From positions 78,354,732 through 78,418,731 of the forward strand of contig NC_080044.1 of NCBI RefSeq assembly GCF_012489685.1: a DNA stretch of 64,000 bases, given 5' to 3'. The notes below the pieces were generated by a model. That model had not been told where the DNA came from and ran no database searches. It was given only the letters and a program-made list of their open reading frames with translations. Shown here in pieces: positions 21,086 to 34,139 of the stretch (within the stretch, counting starts at the first letter, position 1; each line of letters begins with the position of its first letter). Position numbers and translations under genes: made by a program. The DNA comes from Lotus japonicus. Taxonomy: Eukaryota > Streptophyta > Magnoliopsida > Fabales > Fabaceae.

Positions 21086-24000
21086 ATGGCAACGAAGCGC
21101 AAAACCCGCTCATCTCCATCCTCCTCCTCCGCTGACCCCGCCGCCGTCGCTGTCGCTGTATCTGCTTCCTCCGGCGAGTCTCCGAACAAGTCAAGGAGAA
21201 AGGCGAATCCGAACACTCCTGCAGTTGAATCAGCTTCTCCTGCCGTCGAAATCAAGCAAGGAAGCAACGGCGACGATGCTTTTGTGAACCTCAACGGCAG
21301 TAACCCCGTCGCCGTCGCCGTATCTGCTTCCTCCGGCGAGTCTCTGAACAAGTCAAGGAGGAAGTCGAATCGGAAGAGTCCTGCAGCTGGATCGGCTTCA
21401 CCTTCACCTGCTGTTGACAAGAAGCAAGTGAGCAAGCGCGACGCTGGTGTCGTAAATCTGGACGACAGTGAAGGAATTGACAGATTCATCGGAGATCCAG
21501 TCCCTGATGAGGAAGCTAGGCGGCGCTGGCCTCATCGGTACCTGGAGAAGGTAATTTCGCATCACACAATAGCTTAAGCTTCCGAATATTGTGAATTGTT
21601 TTGAATTATACTCTGAACTGAGTTAATTGACACAGATAAGGCTGAGAATGGCAATGCATGTTTCTATGTTTGTGCAATTTATTGGCTGTTGTTAACTCGA
21701 ATATAAAGTGAATGTGTGAGATTTGTGATAATTTTATATTTCCATTTTTGCTTTTTAAGAATTTCATCAGTGTGTTATGGAGGTCTTATCTTTTGTTCTG
21801 GATTCTTTGTTTTTTTTTCCTTATATTGTTGATATAAATGAGGACTCATGATGATATTATTGATGTTTGAATTAGTGGTGTGTGACTGTGGGTGGTGAAA
21901 CAGACATTGTAATGTTAGTTGGAAAATATTTAGGAAGAACATTTAGGGGCAGCTGGGATTGAACTTTTTGAATGGATAGTGTGAAGGACTGAAGGGCATT
22001 GACTTGAGTCATAGGTGTTATTGAGATGAGCATACACTTGGAAGGAAAGAATGACTCCTTTAAAATAACATTTTTGGCTATAAAGAGTTTGCTTGTTGAA
22101 GATATCTAACTTTGAATTTTTATGTTCTGACTGTAACCAAGGAAAGAACATTGGGTGGAACAATATTCATGTCTGTTAGCAATGTAAGGAGTAATTATTG
22201 ATATTATGCACAATCAAAGGTCCTTTTAAGTTTTTCTTTTTATGGTCAGAAGACTTAGATATCCCCAAAACTTATCGGTTTGACTTGAGCACACCCATTG
22301 AGTGTAACTTTAATGAACAATTATTCCATTCCATATTACAAGTTTTGTTCATTTTTTGTTTCAAAGTAACTAGTAAGTGTTAATGTTTGTTTATGCTGAT
22401 GCTTACACATATCCAGACATACTTAACAACTACAATTGATAGTGTATGCAAAAATCATGGTTTTAGGAGATTCTAAGAAAAAAAGTACCGTCTTTTTTTA
22501 TTGATCTATAATTTTAGCCACCATCTAATTTTTTAGTAGTCAATCTCTTTTAATTGGTTCATAATTGTAGCAACTAGCAACCACTGATTTTTAATATTGT
22601 TCTATTCTTGGATTTTGAAACAGAAGCAATTTGCTAGGTCAAATTCAAACAGGTACAGTCTAAGTATCGAGAATTATACTTTGACTTAATGTTTCCAGTA
22701 AATATTTGTAATATTCTTCTGATGTTGGTATGCCTTGCATTAGTGATGATGATATTCTTCAAGCTCGTCGGCACTACATAGAGGCAGAAGTAGATGGGTC
22801 TACGCTTTACAAACTTTACGATGATGCCCATGTAAAAGTGAGTTAATAGAGTAAATTATTCATTCACTTCACTTTCTCTTTCATCTCATTTCCACTAACT
22901 TTTTTCCGTATCTTTGCATTTCCTATCACATCACTAATCATATTAGTTATATTTTTCCCTTCTTTTCCTATCTTATTCTTGATGTTGGTATGTTTTTTTT
23001 GCTAACTCCAAGGATTTGGTCGGTTCATTTTTTTATATTCAGGCAGAGGAAGGAGAGGACAGTTATATTTGTAAAATCATTGAGATGTTTGAGGCATTTG
23101 ATGGGACCTTACATTTCACTGCACAATGGTACTATAGAGCAAAGGACACAGTAAGTTACATTTTGTTACTTGTTCATAGATGTTTTATGATATTCAACCA
23201 AAGTAATTACAGTATGTTGACTTGTCTACATTTCAGGTCATTAAAAATCTTGCATTTCTAATTGACGAACCAAGACGAGTTTTTTATTCAGAAGTTAAGG
23301 ATGACAATCCATTGGATTGTCTTATTGCAAAGTTGAACATTGCCAGAGTTTCACTAAATGTATGTTATTATGTTATTGTTTATTTTTTTGGGTTGTTATC
23401 TTTAATTTCCTTTTATAATTAGTATTGTTGTATTTTCTTGAATTTGTCCTAATTAAGTATCATTTCAGGTGGATTTGGCGGCAAAGGAGAAAACTATTCC
23501 ACTCTGTGATTATTATTGTGACACACAGTATATTTTGCCGTACTCTACATTTGAGAAATTTCCATCAGGTTTTGTTGTTTCTCTGGACTTATACTGTTGT
23601 CAGTTTTTATTTTATTTTTAATTGATTCTCATTCAAACTTGTTATTCAGAAAGCAGAGAAATTGGTAGTGATACTTCATCAACTATATCTTCCGAAAGTG
23701 ATGTAATTGAAAACTCTGAGGTGGACTCTCAATATAAGAATGCTTCCAATAGTGAAGGAAATAAAGATTCAGAGTTGAAGTTGTTAGACTTGTACTCTGG
23801 GTGCGGTGCAATGTCAACTGGTTTATGCCTAGGTGCAACTTTGTCCGGTTCAAATCTTGTTACAGTGAGTTCTTCGCTTCTTTGTAATTGTAGCAATGCA
23901 ATCCATTGAATGTGTTTTGCTTTGGTTTTATTTTGATCTAATCTAAAGCTTTTCTTTTTGAATAGAGATGGGCTGTAGACTTGAACGAATATGCTTGTGC

Positions 24001-27000
24001 AAGTCTTAAATTAAACCATCCTGAAACTGAGGTAATTCCGGGTGCCATTGCTTGTGATTTTTTTTTGAAGCGTTAGTGTTTTTTGGATATAATATTATTT
24101 GAATGCTGAATTCCTTTACTGCTTACACTTCTAATCAGGTTAGAAATGAAGCTGCTGAAAATTTCCTCTCATTATTAAAGGAATGGGAGAAGCTATGTAG
24201 TTACTTCTCCTTAGTCCAAAAAAAGGTGCCACATCAGCAATATGTGGATCTTTTTAGTGCAGAAGAGGATGATGACACTGGGAGCCTTGAAAGTAGTGAT
24301 GAAGATGACAGCGAAGTGTTTGAAGTTTCGGAATTGCTTGCTATACGCTATGGGTGGAAAAAAGAGCAAGGTTTATTCTTTAAGGTAGTTGGTGTTTGAC
24401 TTTGGTCTTTTTTTAACTACATGCTACCTTTACTAATATTTCTCTACCTGTGTTCTTTGCTTAATTTTCAATGTTTTTGCTTCCATTTTAGGTTCGTTGG
24501 AAGGGTTATGAATCTGATGCAGATTCTTGGGAGCCAATTGATGGTTTAAGGTAAGCTGCAATTAATTTTACTAATGACCATTTATTGCTGCTAGTACTGC
24601 AATAGTGTCACCATAACCAATATTTGAATTACGCTGCCTATACCATGTTTGTCAATAAAAAGGAGTCCGTATACCACTTATTTAAGCAAAAAAATCAAAA
24701 AAAATCGTATTTAAGGACAATATTACTACTGTAGTTGTATCTGATTGAAATTCCTTTACATGATGAATTGTTGTGCCTTTTGTTGGTTTAAGCTATACTA
24801 ATTTAAATATTCTCTTCTCAACAGTAATTGCAAGGAAAAAATAAAGGATTTTGTCATTCAAGGCTTCAAGTTGAATATCTTACCTTTACCTGTAAGTTGC
24901 ATCTGATTTTAATAAAATGTCCTTGAAATTATATCATATGATTAACTATTCCAACACGCAATGAATCCAGGGTGATGTTGATGTAATATGTGGTGGACCT
25001 CCATGTCAAGGTCTTAGTGGTTTCAACCGATTTCGGAACAAAGATAACCCATTGGAGGATGAGAAGAACATGCAACTAATGGTTTACATGGATATTGTGC
25101 AATATCTGAAGCCCAAATTTGCGTTGATGGAAAATGTAGTTGATATTTTAAAATTCGAAAATGGCTATTGTGGAAGGTATGCTTTGGGCCGTCTTCTTCA
25201 AATGAATTATCAAAGTCGCATGGGAATTATGGCTGCTGGAGCTTATGGGCTTCCTCAGTTTCGCTTGCGTGTCTTCATTTGGGGGGCTGCACCATCTGAG
25301 GTATTTGATTAATTTTATGTGTTGCAATTGTTTCTACCTTAACTTGAAGAATTTGTCTTTCTTTTAGCATGCATCTAATCAAATTTATGATTATTCTGTT
25401 CTTTCGCTTAGCTATTTATCTTTGTGGTGAAGTGTATTTTTTAAATGTTTGTGTTGAATTGGATGTTGATTTAGAAAGTGTATAGTTAAGGATTTAGTGC
25501 AACTTATATATACTTAGTTCCTCATCATAGATTGAATTAGTGCATTAATACAAAGCTGATCGGTTCTCCATGGGATCAATAATAGTGTTGTATTCTATGT
25601 TGATTTCGAAAGTTGAGAAGTGTCTTATTATTCATTGTCAAATTAAATTAGATGCATATGATCTATACCCTCTAGCTTGAGTGTGAATGTTGAGATCAAA
25701 TATGTTATGTGTTTTGTTATGATAGGTCGTTCTAATGATACATTAAGATAAGATATGTGGTTGTAATAAGATATATTGTTCTATTATTATGGATTAAGAC
25801 TAGATATATTTTTGTCTAGAATAGGATAAGTTTTATTGTTTAAAATTTATAGTTGATTAAGAAACCTATTGAAACCTAGTGTATAATTTTTTTACTTCTT
25901 AATTAATCTATAATTAATCAACTATTCAAAATATGAAAGTTTTAAGGTTGAGATTCTGTTCTCATGGCTTTTAATGCTTCCTTACAATGTTGTAATTGTC
26001 ATGGTGTTTGTCTCAGTTGACTATATTACTGCAGTCACATCATTCTCATCCTTGATAGGTATTCCTGTATACACCTTCAAATTGTTCCAACACTCAATTT
26101 TCTACATACGACATTTTCTGTCAACTTACTTGCTAGTTTAGTTAAACAAAATAGTTTTATTTGAACTTTTTATTTGGATTTATATTTAATTGTATTTCTT
26201 TATGTACTACAGAAGCTTCCTCAATTTCCACTTCCAACACATGATGTTATAGTGAGGGGTGTCATTCCTGTGGAGTTTGAGGTATGTGCAGATAGATATA
26301 ATGTCTTTAACCACGTTTTTTTAGTTGAGTAATGCTAGATGAACCGTAATAGGAAACACACGTCATTTCAAATGTGATGTGTGTTCAAATAGTGCGGTTG
26401 GTATTCAATTTAAATGATAAAGTGTGAAATGGTAACTATTAAAATTTTAACTTAATAGTATGTTATACGTGCATATAAAGAACTATTTAAAACAATATTA
26501 GAAATAGTTCATTTTCTTACTTGCATATATTGGAAATAGTCCATTGAAGTTTTTGGCCTGAGATTTGATATGAAGCGTGTCTACAATTTATGCAGATAAA
26601 TACAGTTGCATATAATGAAGGCCACAATGAGGCATTGCAAAGAAAACTTTTGTTGGAAGATGCTCTTTCTGACCTTCCTTCGGTATCTATTCAATTTGTT
26701 ATGGCTGTTGTGGTGATTTTCGTTTTCGTTTCTTGCTCTTCAAATTTTTTTTTTTGGGTCAGCATACAATGATAAACTTTATTTTGTGAATGTATTCAGA
26801 TTCAGAATAATGAAAGGCGAGATGAGATGCAATATGATAAGCCTCCCCAGACCGAGTTCCAGAAGTTTATTAGATTAACAAAAAATGGTAATAGATTATG
26901 AAATGTTTATGTTTTTGGATATAAAATCAATTTTGTGAATATATTCAGATTCAGAATAATTATAGTTGTTTAAATTGATTTATCAAAAAAAATGTGTAGT

Positions 27001-29607
27001 TAAGCTTGTTGGTTTGATATGCTCTTTTAACTTGTATCATACACATCAATATTGAATAGGAACAATCTTCGGTTTGTAATTTGTTTGATGAATCTGCAGA
27101 AATGTTGGGTATTTCAAATCAAAAAAGGTTAAAGTCTACGCTTCATGACCATCGTTCACTAGAATTAAATGTGGATGACTATCAACGCGTGTGTCGGATT
27201 CCTAAAAAGAAGGTTTTTGTTGATCCGTTTTGCTTTTATTTGTTGCAAAATAAAGTTATTATCCAATGTGTAAGTTTATATTTTTAATAATGTTTTTTTT
27301 GTTGCTCTTAGGGTGCATGCTTTAGAGATTTACCAGGTGTTCGTGTTGGACCAGATAATAAGGTTGAATGGGATCCTGATGTACAACGAGAGTATTTGGA
27401 GTCAAAAAAACCATTGGTATTAAGTCTTTTACATATATATATATATATTTCTTCATGTATTTTGGTAATTATATTATTAAGTGGATGAAGACTGAAGAGT
27501 ATCCTAGGAATTTGATAATGAATGTTTTGGCTACTCTAAATTGAATATATTTAGACTAAATTACAAAACAAAAATTAAGAAATGCTTTGGTTATTATATG
27601 ACCTTAAGAGAAGCTATGGCCCTGCTCAGAACCACACTTAAGTGGACAGATAAAATAAATACAAAGCCCCCTAACTAAGAAACTAAATGAAACTCTAAAA
27701 TTAGACCTCAACTTTCCTCCTTTAACTTAATGCTATTAATTGTTCGTGCTGTGATCAAACTTCTAAATTACCACCTGACTCTTCTCTTTTGATTGTTGAC
27801 TTAGGTTCCTAATTATGCCATGTCTTTTGTGGGTGGAAAGTCCTCGAAGTAAGAGTTTCACAAAGAATGAGAATTATTGTTTAATAGTCTAATTTTGTTG
27901 TGAATGCTTGCTTTCCTATTCTTCTAATAAGGTACTTTGTAAATGCTTTATACTTGTATTTCAGACCTTTTGCTCGGTTATGGTGGGATGAAACTGTTCC
28001 AACTGTTGTGACTAGAGCAGAACCTCATAATCAGGTACACTTTTCATATTTTAAAATCTTTGCTACGGTTCTATGACGAATTGCCTAAAGATCACATGTT
28101 TTTTGTTTGTATAATTTGAACTTTGAAGAGAATGTAAAGAACTGTAATGGGAAGGCATATGACTCAAAGTGAGGAATTAGTAGTAATAGAGGATTAGATT
28201 TTGATGCAGTTGATGATTTTTAGACTGGTGTATGCTAAAAAAATATAGCATTTTATTAATACTGTTTTTCTGGAATTTATTATGACAATCCATCCTCAAA
28301 AATTCAATTTTTAAGTCATTTATCTCCACTCAATTCATGACAATTTCGTTCATAGGTTTAAATTAAGTTGGTAAGTACTATTTAGTATTATGGATTTGAA
28401 ATTTTAGAGATTAAAACTAATCTGAAGCACCAAGTTAAGAAAACATTTTTGTAAGGATAAAGAAGTATGAAAAACCAATTTCGAACGTATTATGTTTTCG
28501 CTATCAACAATATTTGTAACCTGTCAGATTATATGTTTTATCAGGCAATTATACATCCAGAGCAAGATAGGGTTTTGTCAATTCGTGAAAATGCAAGACT
28601 TCAAGGTTTTCCAGACTACTATAAGCTATGCGGGCCAGTCAAAGCAAGGTAACTCAAGTGTTTCTTATCTTCTGTTCATACAATTTATATTCATGAAAAG
28701 TAGGACATTATTGTATGCCAACCGACATATATGAGAAATATGTACAATACACTTTATTGTATGCTTTCATATTATTTGTATTAACTCTTATTGTTAACAA
28801 TGTACAATACACTTTTTATAGGTAGCAGTAGCATAACGACTAACATAACCATGATACTGAATCACATCACAACAAGAGAGAGAAATGAGAAATATGGTTG
28901 CAGATATGATAGGAAAAGAGAGAAAAAAAAAGTGGGTGAAACTGAGATGAAGAAAAATGAGTTATGTATTAAAACGGTTAAAAAAAATAGAGGCTATAGG
29001 TTGAGATGACAAAGTCTCTCTTACTCTATTTAGAAACCCATAAAAAAGGGGGTTGAGGTTAGCTGGCCAATTTATAACACTAGTAGTAGTAGGTAAATTC
29101 CATCTGTTCAGTTTTGTAGTGGGTTTGTGGATTAATCCTTATAAATAATGGAAAAGAATTCAAGTAATGAAGATGAAAATATTTTAAAAATTAAATTAGA
29201 TGACAAAGATCTAACTATAATTATAAATCTAAAAATAATTAAAGTAGTATTTATATTTGAGATTTAAAATGAATGTTAAGTAAAAAATAAATTTAAAAGG
29301 TGATTCAATGGGGCTGTTCTACCTCCAATCTACGGTTTAAGGAGGATATATTGATGAATTAATTAATGTGCGTATATCTCTGTCTATAACATTTGTTGTT
29401 ATGTTTAATTTTATGATGTCCCTAAATGTTTGATATGGTTTTAGGTACATTCAAGTTGGGAATGCGGTTGCAGTTCCAGTGGCTCGAGCTTTAGGGTATA
29501 CTTTAGGTCTTGCCTTTCAAGGTGTAGCTGGGGATGGACCACTTTTAAATTTACCTGGTGGATTTCCCATGAATTTCCCATCTGCATCATCTGAAGAAAA
29601 TGTATAA
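21086..29607 (+). CDS. CMT3: CMT3-like chromomethylase (plant CHG DNA cytosine-5 methyltransferase)
   Basis: Twenty-one coding exons give 914 residues: 21086-21550, 22624-22652, 22744-22837, 23043-23150, 23237-23359, 23469-23568, 23650-23864, 23966-24031, 24139-24384, 24492-24550, 24825-24891, 24971-25300, 26213-26281, 26596-26682, 26800-26887, 27100-27212, 27312-27416, 27805-27848, 27965-28034, 28545-28648, 29445-29607. Chromomethylases bind H3K9me2 and methylate CHG sites. Order: disordered basic N-terminus with an internal duplication, BAH domain (about 170-300), methyltransferase motif I DLYSGCG (353-359), chromodomain inserted at about 460-520 ([15 protein letters not shown]), motif IV GGPPCQ with catalytic C536, motif VI ENV (578-580), and motif [12 protein letters not shown] near the end. 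All catalytic residues are present. The protein is slightly longer than Arabidopsis CMT3 because of the N-terminal repeat. CMT3 rather than CMT2 is chosen from the short N-terminus and close match through the catalytic half. Confidence 0.95.
21142..21410 (+). repeat. Internal tandem duplication in the CMT3 first exon
   Basis: Two copies of a unit of about 160-170 bp in frame. Both encode [12 protein letters not shown], then a basic NKSRRK and a Ser/Pro/Ala-rich run, ending in VNLNGS or VNLDDS. The DNA matches well (for example tctgcttcctccggcgagtc is in both). The repeat lies in the disordered region before the BAH domain and doubles a basic patch that could act as a nuclear localisation signal. 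Confidence 0.85.
27432..27449 (+). repeat. AT microsatellite in a CMT3 intron
   Basis: A short uninterrupted AT run just after the exon ending at 27416. No function implied. Confidence 0.7.
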
Positions 29608-31760
29608 TGTGACATTAATGTTTAGGTCTTGCATTTGATCATTGATGTTTCACATTGTATTTGGAAGTTGTATGATTGGAAACATTGTCATTTTGAATGA
29701 TTGATAGAACACTTGAGTGTCTAAGACATCTATTTATAATATATTATTTCTGTTACCCGCCTTATTTAATTGGCATTCCAGCAATGCAATTTTCACATCA
29801 AATTATTTGCTAATGTGGCATTCGTACATAACCCTTTTCATCATCTCCTATAACTGAGCAGGCTGTATAAATGTTGCATACTTTCCTTCATACATGACAT
29901 TTGTGACTGTATGAAGTTTTTCCCTTCCAAAATATACGTTCCAATGTTTCTTTCAGTTTCTCTATCGATAAAATTTCACCATCTTTTATCCTATTTTGCA
30001 TTTTTTCAAAATCTGTGCCTACGTAGCTTTACTCTTGCTGAAATCCACTTACAGACGAAAATTAACCAAACAATTTTTCTAGAAATATAACCAGTTTTCT
30101 AAAATCCACACAATTTGTCTACTACTAACTGAATCCTACCTTATCTGAATGATAAATTTGCTCTATGATTTACAAGATAGCCCCTCAAGAATCAAAAGCT
30201 TCATCACTAATAGTAAAAACTCTCCTCTCTCTTATCCTTCCATTCCTCCTTCACTATCACCTTCACTTCTCCCTATCTGTGCCACCAACTGCAGCACACC
30301 TGCATGTCTGATATCTATCTTCCCCACTCCTTTCACCTCATTTTCTCAACGGCCTCCCCCCCCCCCTCCTCTCAAGAACTGATTAGCATATTAAGATGAA
30401 TAGCATGTTTGGATTAGCTTCTCTATCAGCATAATCCATTCTAAAACCCAAAAGCTACTTGTGGAAGTTATTGATTCTGACTTTAAAATCTATTGTAGAA
30501 ATTGTAGAATGATTTCTAAACATGCATGAACAATGTGTGCGGTTGTGACTTTTGTAGCCCAAATTACGGAACATTGCTGGTGCTAGAAGCATGACTTGAT
30601 AAAAAAATGACACACTTTGTATGGTAATAAGATTTCCAGATATGTGCCAAGCGGTAGATTATACATCCTTGAAGAAGCCCTACCAATCTACCATACCCCC
30701 TGGCATTGATTCAGTTGGGTAACATAATGGAACAAGAGTTTACAAATTACTGCAACATAAACAAACTAAGAATAAAAGCCCAGAAGAACCCTGAGTTTAC
30801 CATATTAACAAGTTTTATGCAGAAGTCAGCATGCTCCCATAAACATAAACCAAAACAACCCAGTGCAAGAAAAACTAAGATGAGATGGTGTTTATGGAAC
30901 CAAGTAGTACCAGCATGCAAATTGCAACTAGTTCCAATATCATTTTACAAGAACGCATATGATAAACCTTTCTTTTGATGCTCGGCAACCAAGACAGTGA
31001 CCCCTTCCCATTGAAGACCAGATAACAATTGCCCAAAAAATATGTAGCTTGCAATCAGAGGTCAAACACTTGAGCAGAAACTTTGTGAGGAATAAAAAGG
31101 CAATCCCCACTTACAGTTACAGATTACAAATATGACATGCCCAGACTTTTATCTCACCCAAGTAAAGGAACAAACTAGGAAAAATTGTGGGCACACAGAA
31201 GGAATTGAAAGCCCCATCAAGACATTCTCACTGACCGACAGAGATGCATTTCATAGAAAGTAGAACTGCATACAAATCATAGAAGAGGATGCTGAAACAT
31301 AAGGCGCTTGAAATCCAAGTGCATGTTTGAAAATGAGTTTCGGTACCATGTTTTCTCTCCGGATCCGCATCTAGTCAAAGCTACAATGTGTATCTTTTAC
31401 AAATTTCAGAGCTACAAAAGTACAAAATATTCAAAACCCAGAAACTGTAGAAGAGTTAAATCGAAGTTTCACAAACTAAATTGAGGAAATGGTTGGCAGC
31501 ATGAGGGAAAATACGAAAAACCTGGCTGTTACCCTAACTGTACATCCATTCAGGAATCAGGACAAAAATACAAAGGGAAAGAATTCAGAAAATGGTTTGA
31601 CTTCACAAAGCTGAACAAACGGCAATTTCATAGCTAAAACAACAACCAAACCGGAAGAATCCCCACATCAAAGTAGAAACATTAAATTGGCACAATCACA
31701 CTTATCCTTGTTCCTACTGTTATCCTTATCTCATCTCATCACTTAAACATCCTAATGGAT
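29608..31760. other. Spacer between CMT3 and maMYB, converging genes
   Basis: The first 150 bases hold the CMT3 3' untranslated region. From about 30650 on, the DNA is less AT-rich and could include a long 3' untranslated region of the reverse-strand maMYB gene, but no reading frame is recognisable on either strand. A poly-C run lies at about 30357-30366. Confidence 0.45.
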
Positions 31761-31763
31761 TCA

Positions 31764-31907
31764 TGTCTCCCAACACCAGTGGATGGAGGATTTTGTGCTT
31801 TGAAGCACACAACATGTGAACATAAACATGCTAATCAATCCATGCATCCCAGCCTGAGCCAGTGGATGAAGGTATTGGTGCTTTAAAGCACACAACATGT
31901 CAACAAC
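31764..31907. repeat. Imperfect tandem duplication downstream of maMYB
   Basis: Two adjacent copies of about 70 bases. Each has catg-tccca-c, then agccagtggatgaagg or caccagtggatggagg, then gtgcttt-aagcacacaacatgt. The inner gctttgaagcacac is itself near-palindromic. It probably lies in the 3' untranslated region of maMYB. Confidence 0.6.
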
Positions 31908-32107
31908 CTAAACTTGTTTATGTTTCAATCACAGACAGCAAAGGCACTGTGAGGCTCAAGTACTATATAATAAAATTCTGAATACACAATCTTGTATTCT
32001 ATGCATTCCATAAATTTACATGAAAAGAATTTACGTGTTAACTTGATGAGAGGAACTGAGGAAGATCTTCCTAAACCGAACCAATTATCAATGTAATTCA
32101 TAAATCA

Positions 32108-32230
32108 AATAACAACAACAACAACAAAAGCCTTATCTCACCAAGTGAGGTCGGCTATATGGATCATACTACAACCATTGAGCTCGATCAAAACCCAGAT
32201 TATGAGGGATATTATAAATAATGAGATCAT
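32108..32230 (+). repeat. Dispersed repeat fragment of the GTCGGCTATATGGATC type
   Basis: The phrase aacaacaacaacaaaagcc followed by aagtgaggtcggctatatgg is a very common interspersed sequence in plant genomes, usually assigned to SINE-like elements. Only a fragment is seen and its ends are unclear. Confidence 0.5.
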
Positions 32231-32369
32231 CTTTAACAATATCTTCCCATGTCAATAAACAAAAAATTATCAGCATAAGTTACAAGTTCATCAATCCATT
32301 AACCTCACCGAAACAGCATTTCACACTCCCGCGTATTAGAATTCGAGAACAAAAAGAATCCATTTACCC

Positions 32370-33266
32370 TTAGGAAGCACCTTTTGAGCTCCGAAACCCT
32401 TTCTTCAATTCAGCAACTCTTTTCACACAAGCAGCCTTGGATTTCCCAGGAACTGCAACAGCAACCTTCTCCCATCTCATCGGAGCGTCCTTCGGAAACG
32501 CTTTCAAAGCATTCAGCAATGCAATGTCCTCCCCATTACTCCAATTAGTCTCCTCCTCAACCTTCCCTTCTTCTTCTTCACCACCACCCCTCTTATCCGC
32601 CGCCTTCCTCTTCTTCAAAAACTGCTCGTACGAGTCCGAATCGTCGCTTCTTTTCTCCCCTAACTCCTTAGACTTCTTGATCACGCTCTCCGCCTTGTGC
32701 CGCCCTCCAAACGCCGCCGCAATCGCCTCCCACCGTCCAGGCTTCCCAACAGGATGCTTCGCCATCTGCTTCTTCAGAATCTCAACATCCTCCTCATTCC
32801 ACCCCTTCTCCTCCTCCGCCACCGCCACCGCAGCAACGCCGTTCTGCTCACCTCTCCGATGCTCGGATTTCGCTAACGTCGGTACGGGAGCAAACGCGGG
32901 CTCATCCGATCTGCGTGACCTGGATCGCCGCTGCGGGGGAGGCTTCTGATCTTCCTCGGCGGCGGCGTGTTCATCAGGGAAATTTACGATGTTTCCGCGG
33001 CCGACGCTAACATCGCCGCCGGTGAGTGAAATCGGGGCGAAGGGGCCGATGAGGAGGGAGAGGGAGAGCCAGAAGAGGATCGATTTGAAGGGTTCGGATT
33101 GGAAGAAGAAGAGTGCGAGGGCGAAGAGGATGGAAGAGAGAGTGATGGTGATGAAGAGGACTAGCTTGGTGGGTTTGTGGAGGTGAGGTTGTGGCTCTGC
33201 AGCTGCTGCTGCGGCTCCTGATTGGAAGAGGAAGCGTGGCCTCGCGTCTTCGTCCAGAAACTCCAT
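32370..33266 (-). CDS. maMYB: Membrane-anchored MYB transcription factor (maMYB)
   Basis: A single-exon gene of 298 residues on the reverse strand. Two adjacent hydrophobic helices lie at about 35-55 (LVLFITITLSSILFALALFFF spans them minus one residue) and 62-82. A basic/Arg-Ser stretch follows (PQRRSRSRRS, 111-120), then two SANT/MYB-like repeats, 156-201 (W156, W179) and 242-287 (W242, W265), separated by an acidic and lysine-rich linker. This plan matches the Arabidopsis ER-anchored R2R3-type protein maMYB, described in root hair growth, whose soluble part is found in the nucleus. The second and third Trp positions of a full MYB repeat are partly replaced, as in SANT-like repeats. The ATG is the first in frame. 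The gene diverges from the WNK gene with about 1.9 kb between start codons. Confidence 0.88.
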   Translation of the reverse strand: MEFLDEDARPRFLFQSGAAAAAAEPQPHLHKPTKLVLFITITLSSILFALALFFFQSEPFKSILFWLSLSLLIGPFAPISLTGGDVSVGRGNIVNFPDEHAAAEEDQKPPPQRRSRSRRSDEPAFAPVPTLAKSEHRRGEQNGVAAVAVAEEEKGWNEEDVEILKKQMAKHPVGKPGRWEAIAAAFGGRHKAESVIKKSKELGEKRSDDSDSYEQFLKKRKAADKRGGGEEEEGKVEEETNWSNGEDIALLNALKAFPKDAPMRWEKVAVAVPGKSKAACVKRVAELKKGFRSSKGAS

Positions 33267-33437
33267 TGTTGTCAGTTGTCACGATCACACTCTTTCTTCT
33301 TCCTCCTTCTCTGGCGTTGACAGTGAATAACAATTGAAAAGGAAATCTAAAACGTCATCGTTTTCTCATAGATATAGTATATTTTTCGAATATAATGGGC
33401 CTTACTCCAACCATGTTGTTTATTGTTATCATATCAA

Positions 33438-34139
33438 GACACGGGTTAGGACGGGTTTTGGTTAACCCTAACCCAGCCCTAAATATTGATCGGACCAATT
33501 CATAGACCCTAAGCTGTTCCTAGACCCGAAGCAACCCGACATTATGTGAGTTCAATTTATGACAGATTTATGTAGGACGAGATCGGGTTGACCCGATTGA
33601 CGATAAGTTTAAGACTATTTGATACTAATTGTAAAATTTAAAGATAATAACATACTAAAAGAGTTATAAGTTTGAACTATTTTTTGGAAGAAATAACTTG
33701 AAATGATCCAATTCTTTTATAATCTATTGCAATTGAGGTTTACATTTTGTTTGATCATTTCTTCACCTATCTCACAAATGCATAATACACACACATGATT
33801 TTCTCTTGTTAGAACATGAAAGTGTGCATAGTTTGACAAACGTTTATTTAATTCATAATGTAGATGTTAGACATTTTAATCTCATCTACATGGTAAGATA
33901 AATTTGAGCACCATGTATCACATTTTAATCATTATAACAAATTAAAATTTTACAAAATATATATGTGAGACGGGTCGGGTGACCCGAGTGTCAACCCGAA
34001 CCCGACCCTACCCGAAATCGGGTAACTCAAAGATCAACCCGAACCCAGTCTCTTTTAATGATCGGGACAAGTTCAACCCGGCACTAAGGATTTGAGTCAG
34101 GACGGGTTGGCGGGTAGGACCGGGTCTTGTACACCCCTA
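33438..34139. mobile_element. hAT-type non-autonomous element rich in ACCCGA/CGGGT repeats
   Basis: The right end reads gtcttgtacacccc then ta, the reverse of the familiar plant hAT end taggggtgtacaagac. The subterminal DNA is packed with acccga/cgggt words on both sides (about 33441-33600 and 33965-34130). The left end starts directly in acgggttagg and has lost the first few bases of the inverted repeat. Flanking sequence is atatcaa at the left and gtatcaa at the right, consistent with an eroded 8-bp duplication. An uninterrupted copy of the flanking DNA lies at 34256-34320. Confidence 0.7.

Noticed and set aside
21055..21489. Reverse-strand open frame of 144 codons over the CMT3 first exon.
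   Set aside because: It is the antisense shadow of a GC-rich, repeated Ser/Ala coding region and has no recognisable domain or independent promoter.
31000..32300. An extra gene between CMT3 and maMYB, suggested by the less AT-rich composition.
   Set aside because: No frame on either strand gave a recognisable product; a long untranslated region of maMYB or repeat DNA explains it better.
32437..32949. Forward open frame of 170 codons inside maMYB.
   Set aside because: Antisense shadow of the MYB repeats; the reverse-strand protein has clear domains while this one is low-complexity Ser/Pro/Phe.
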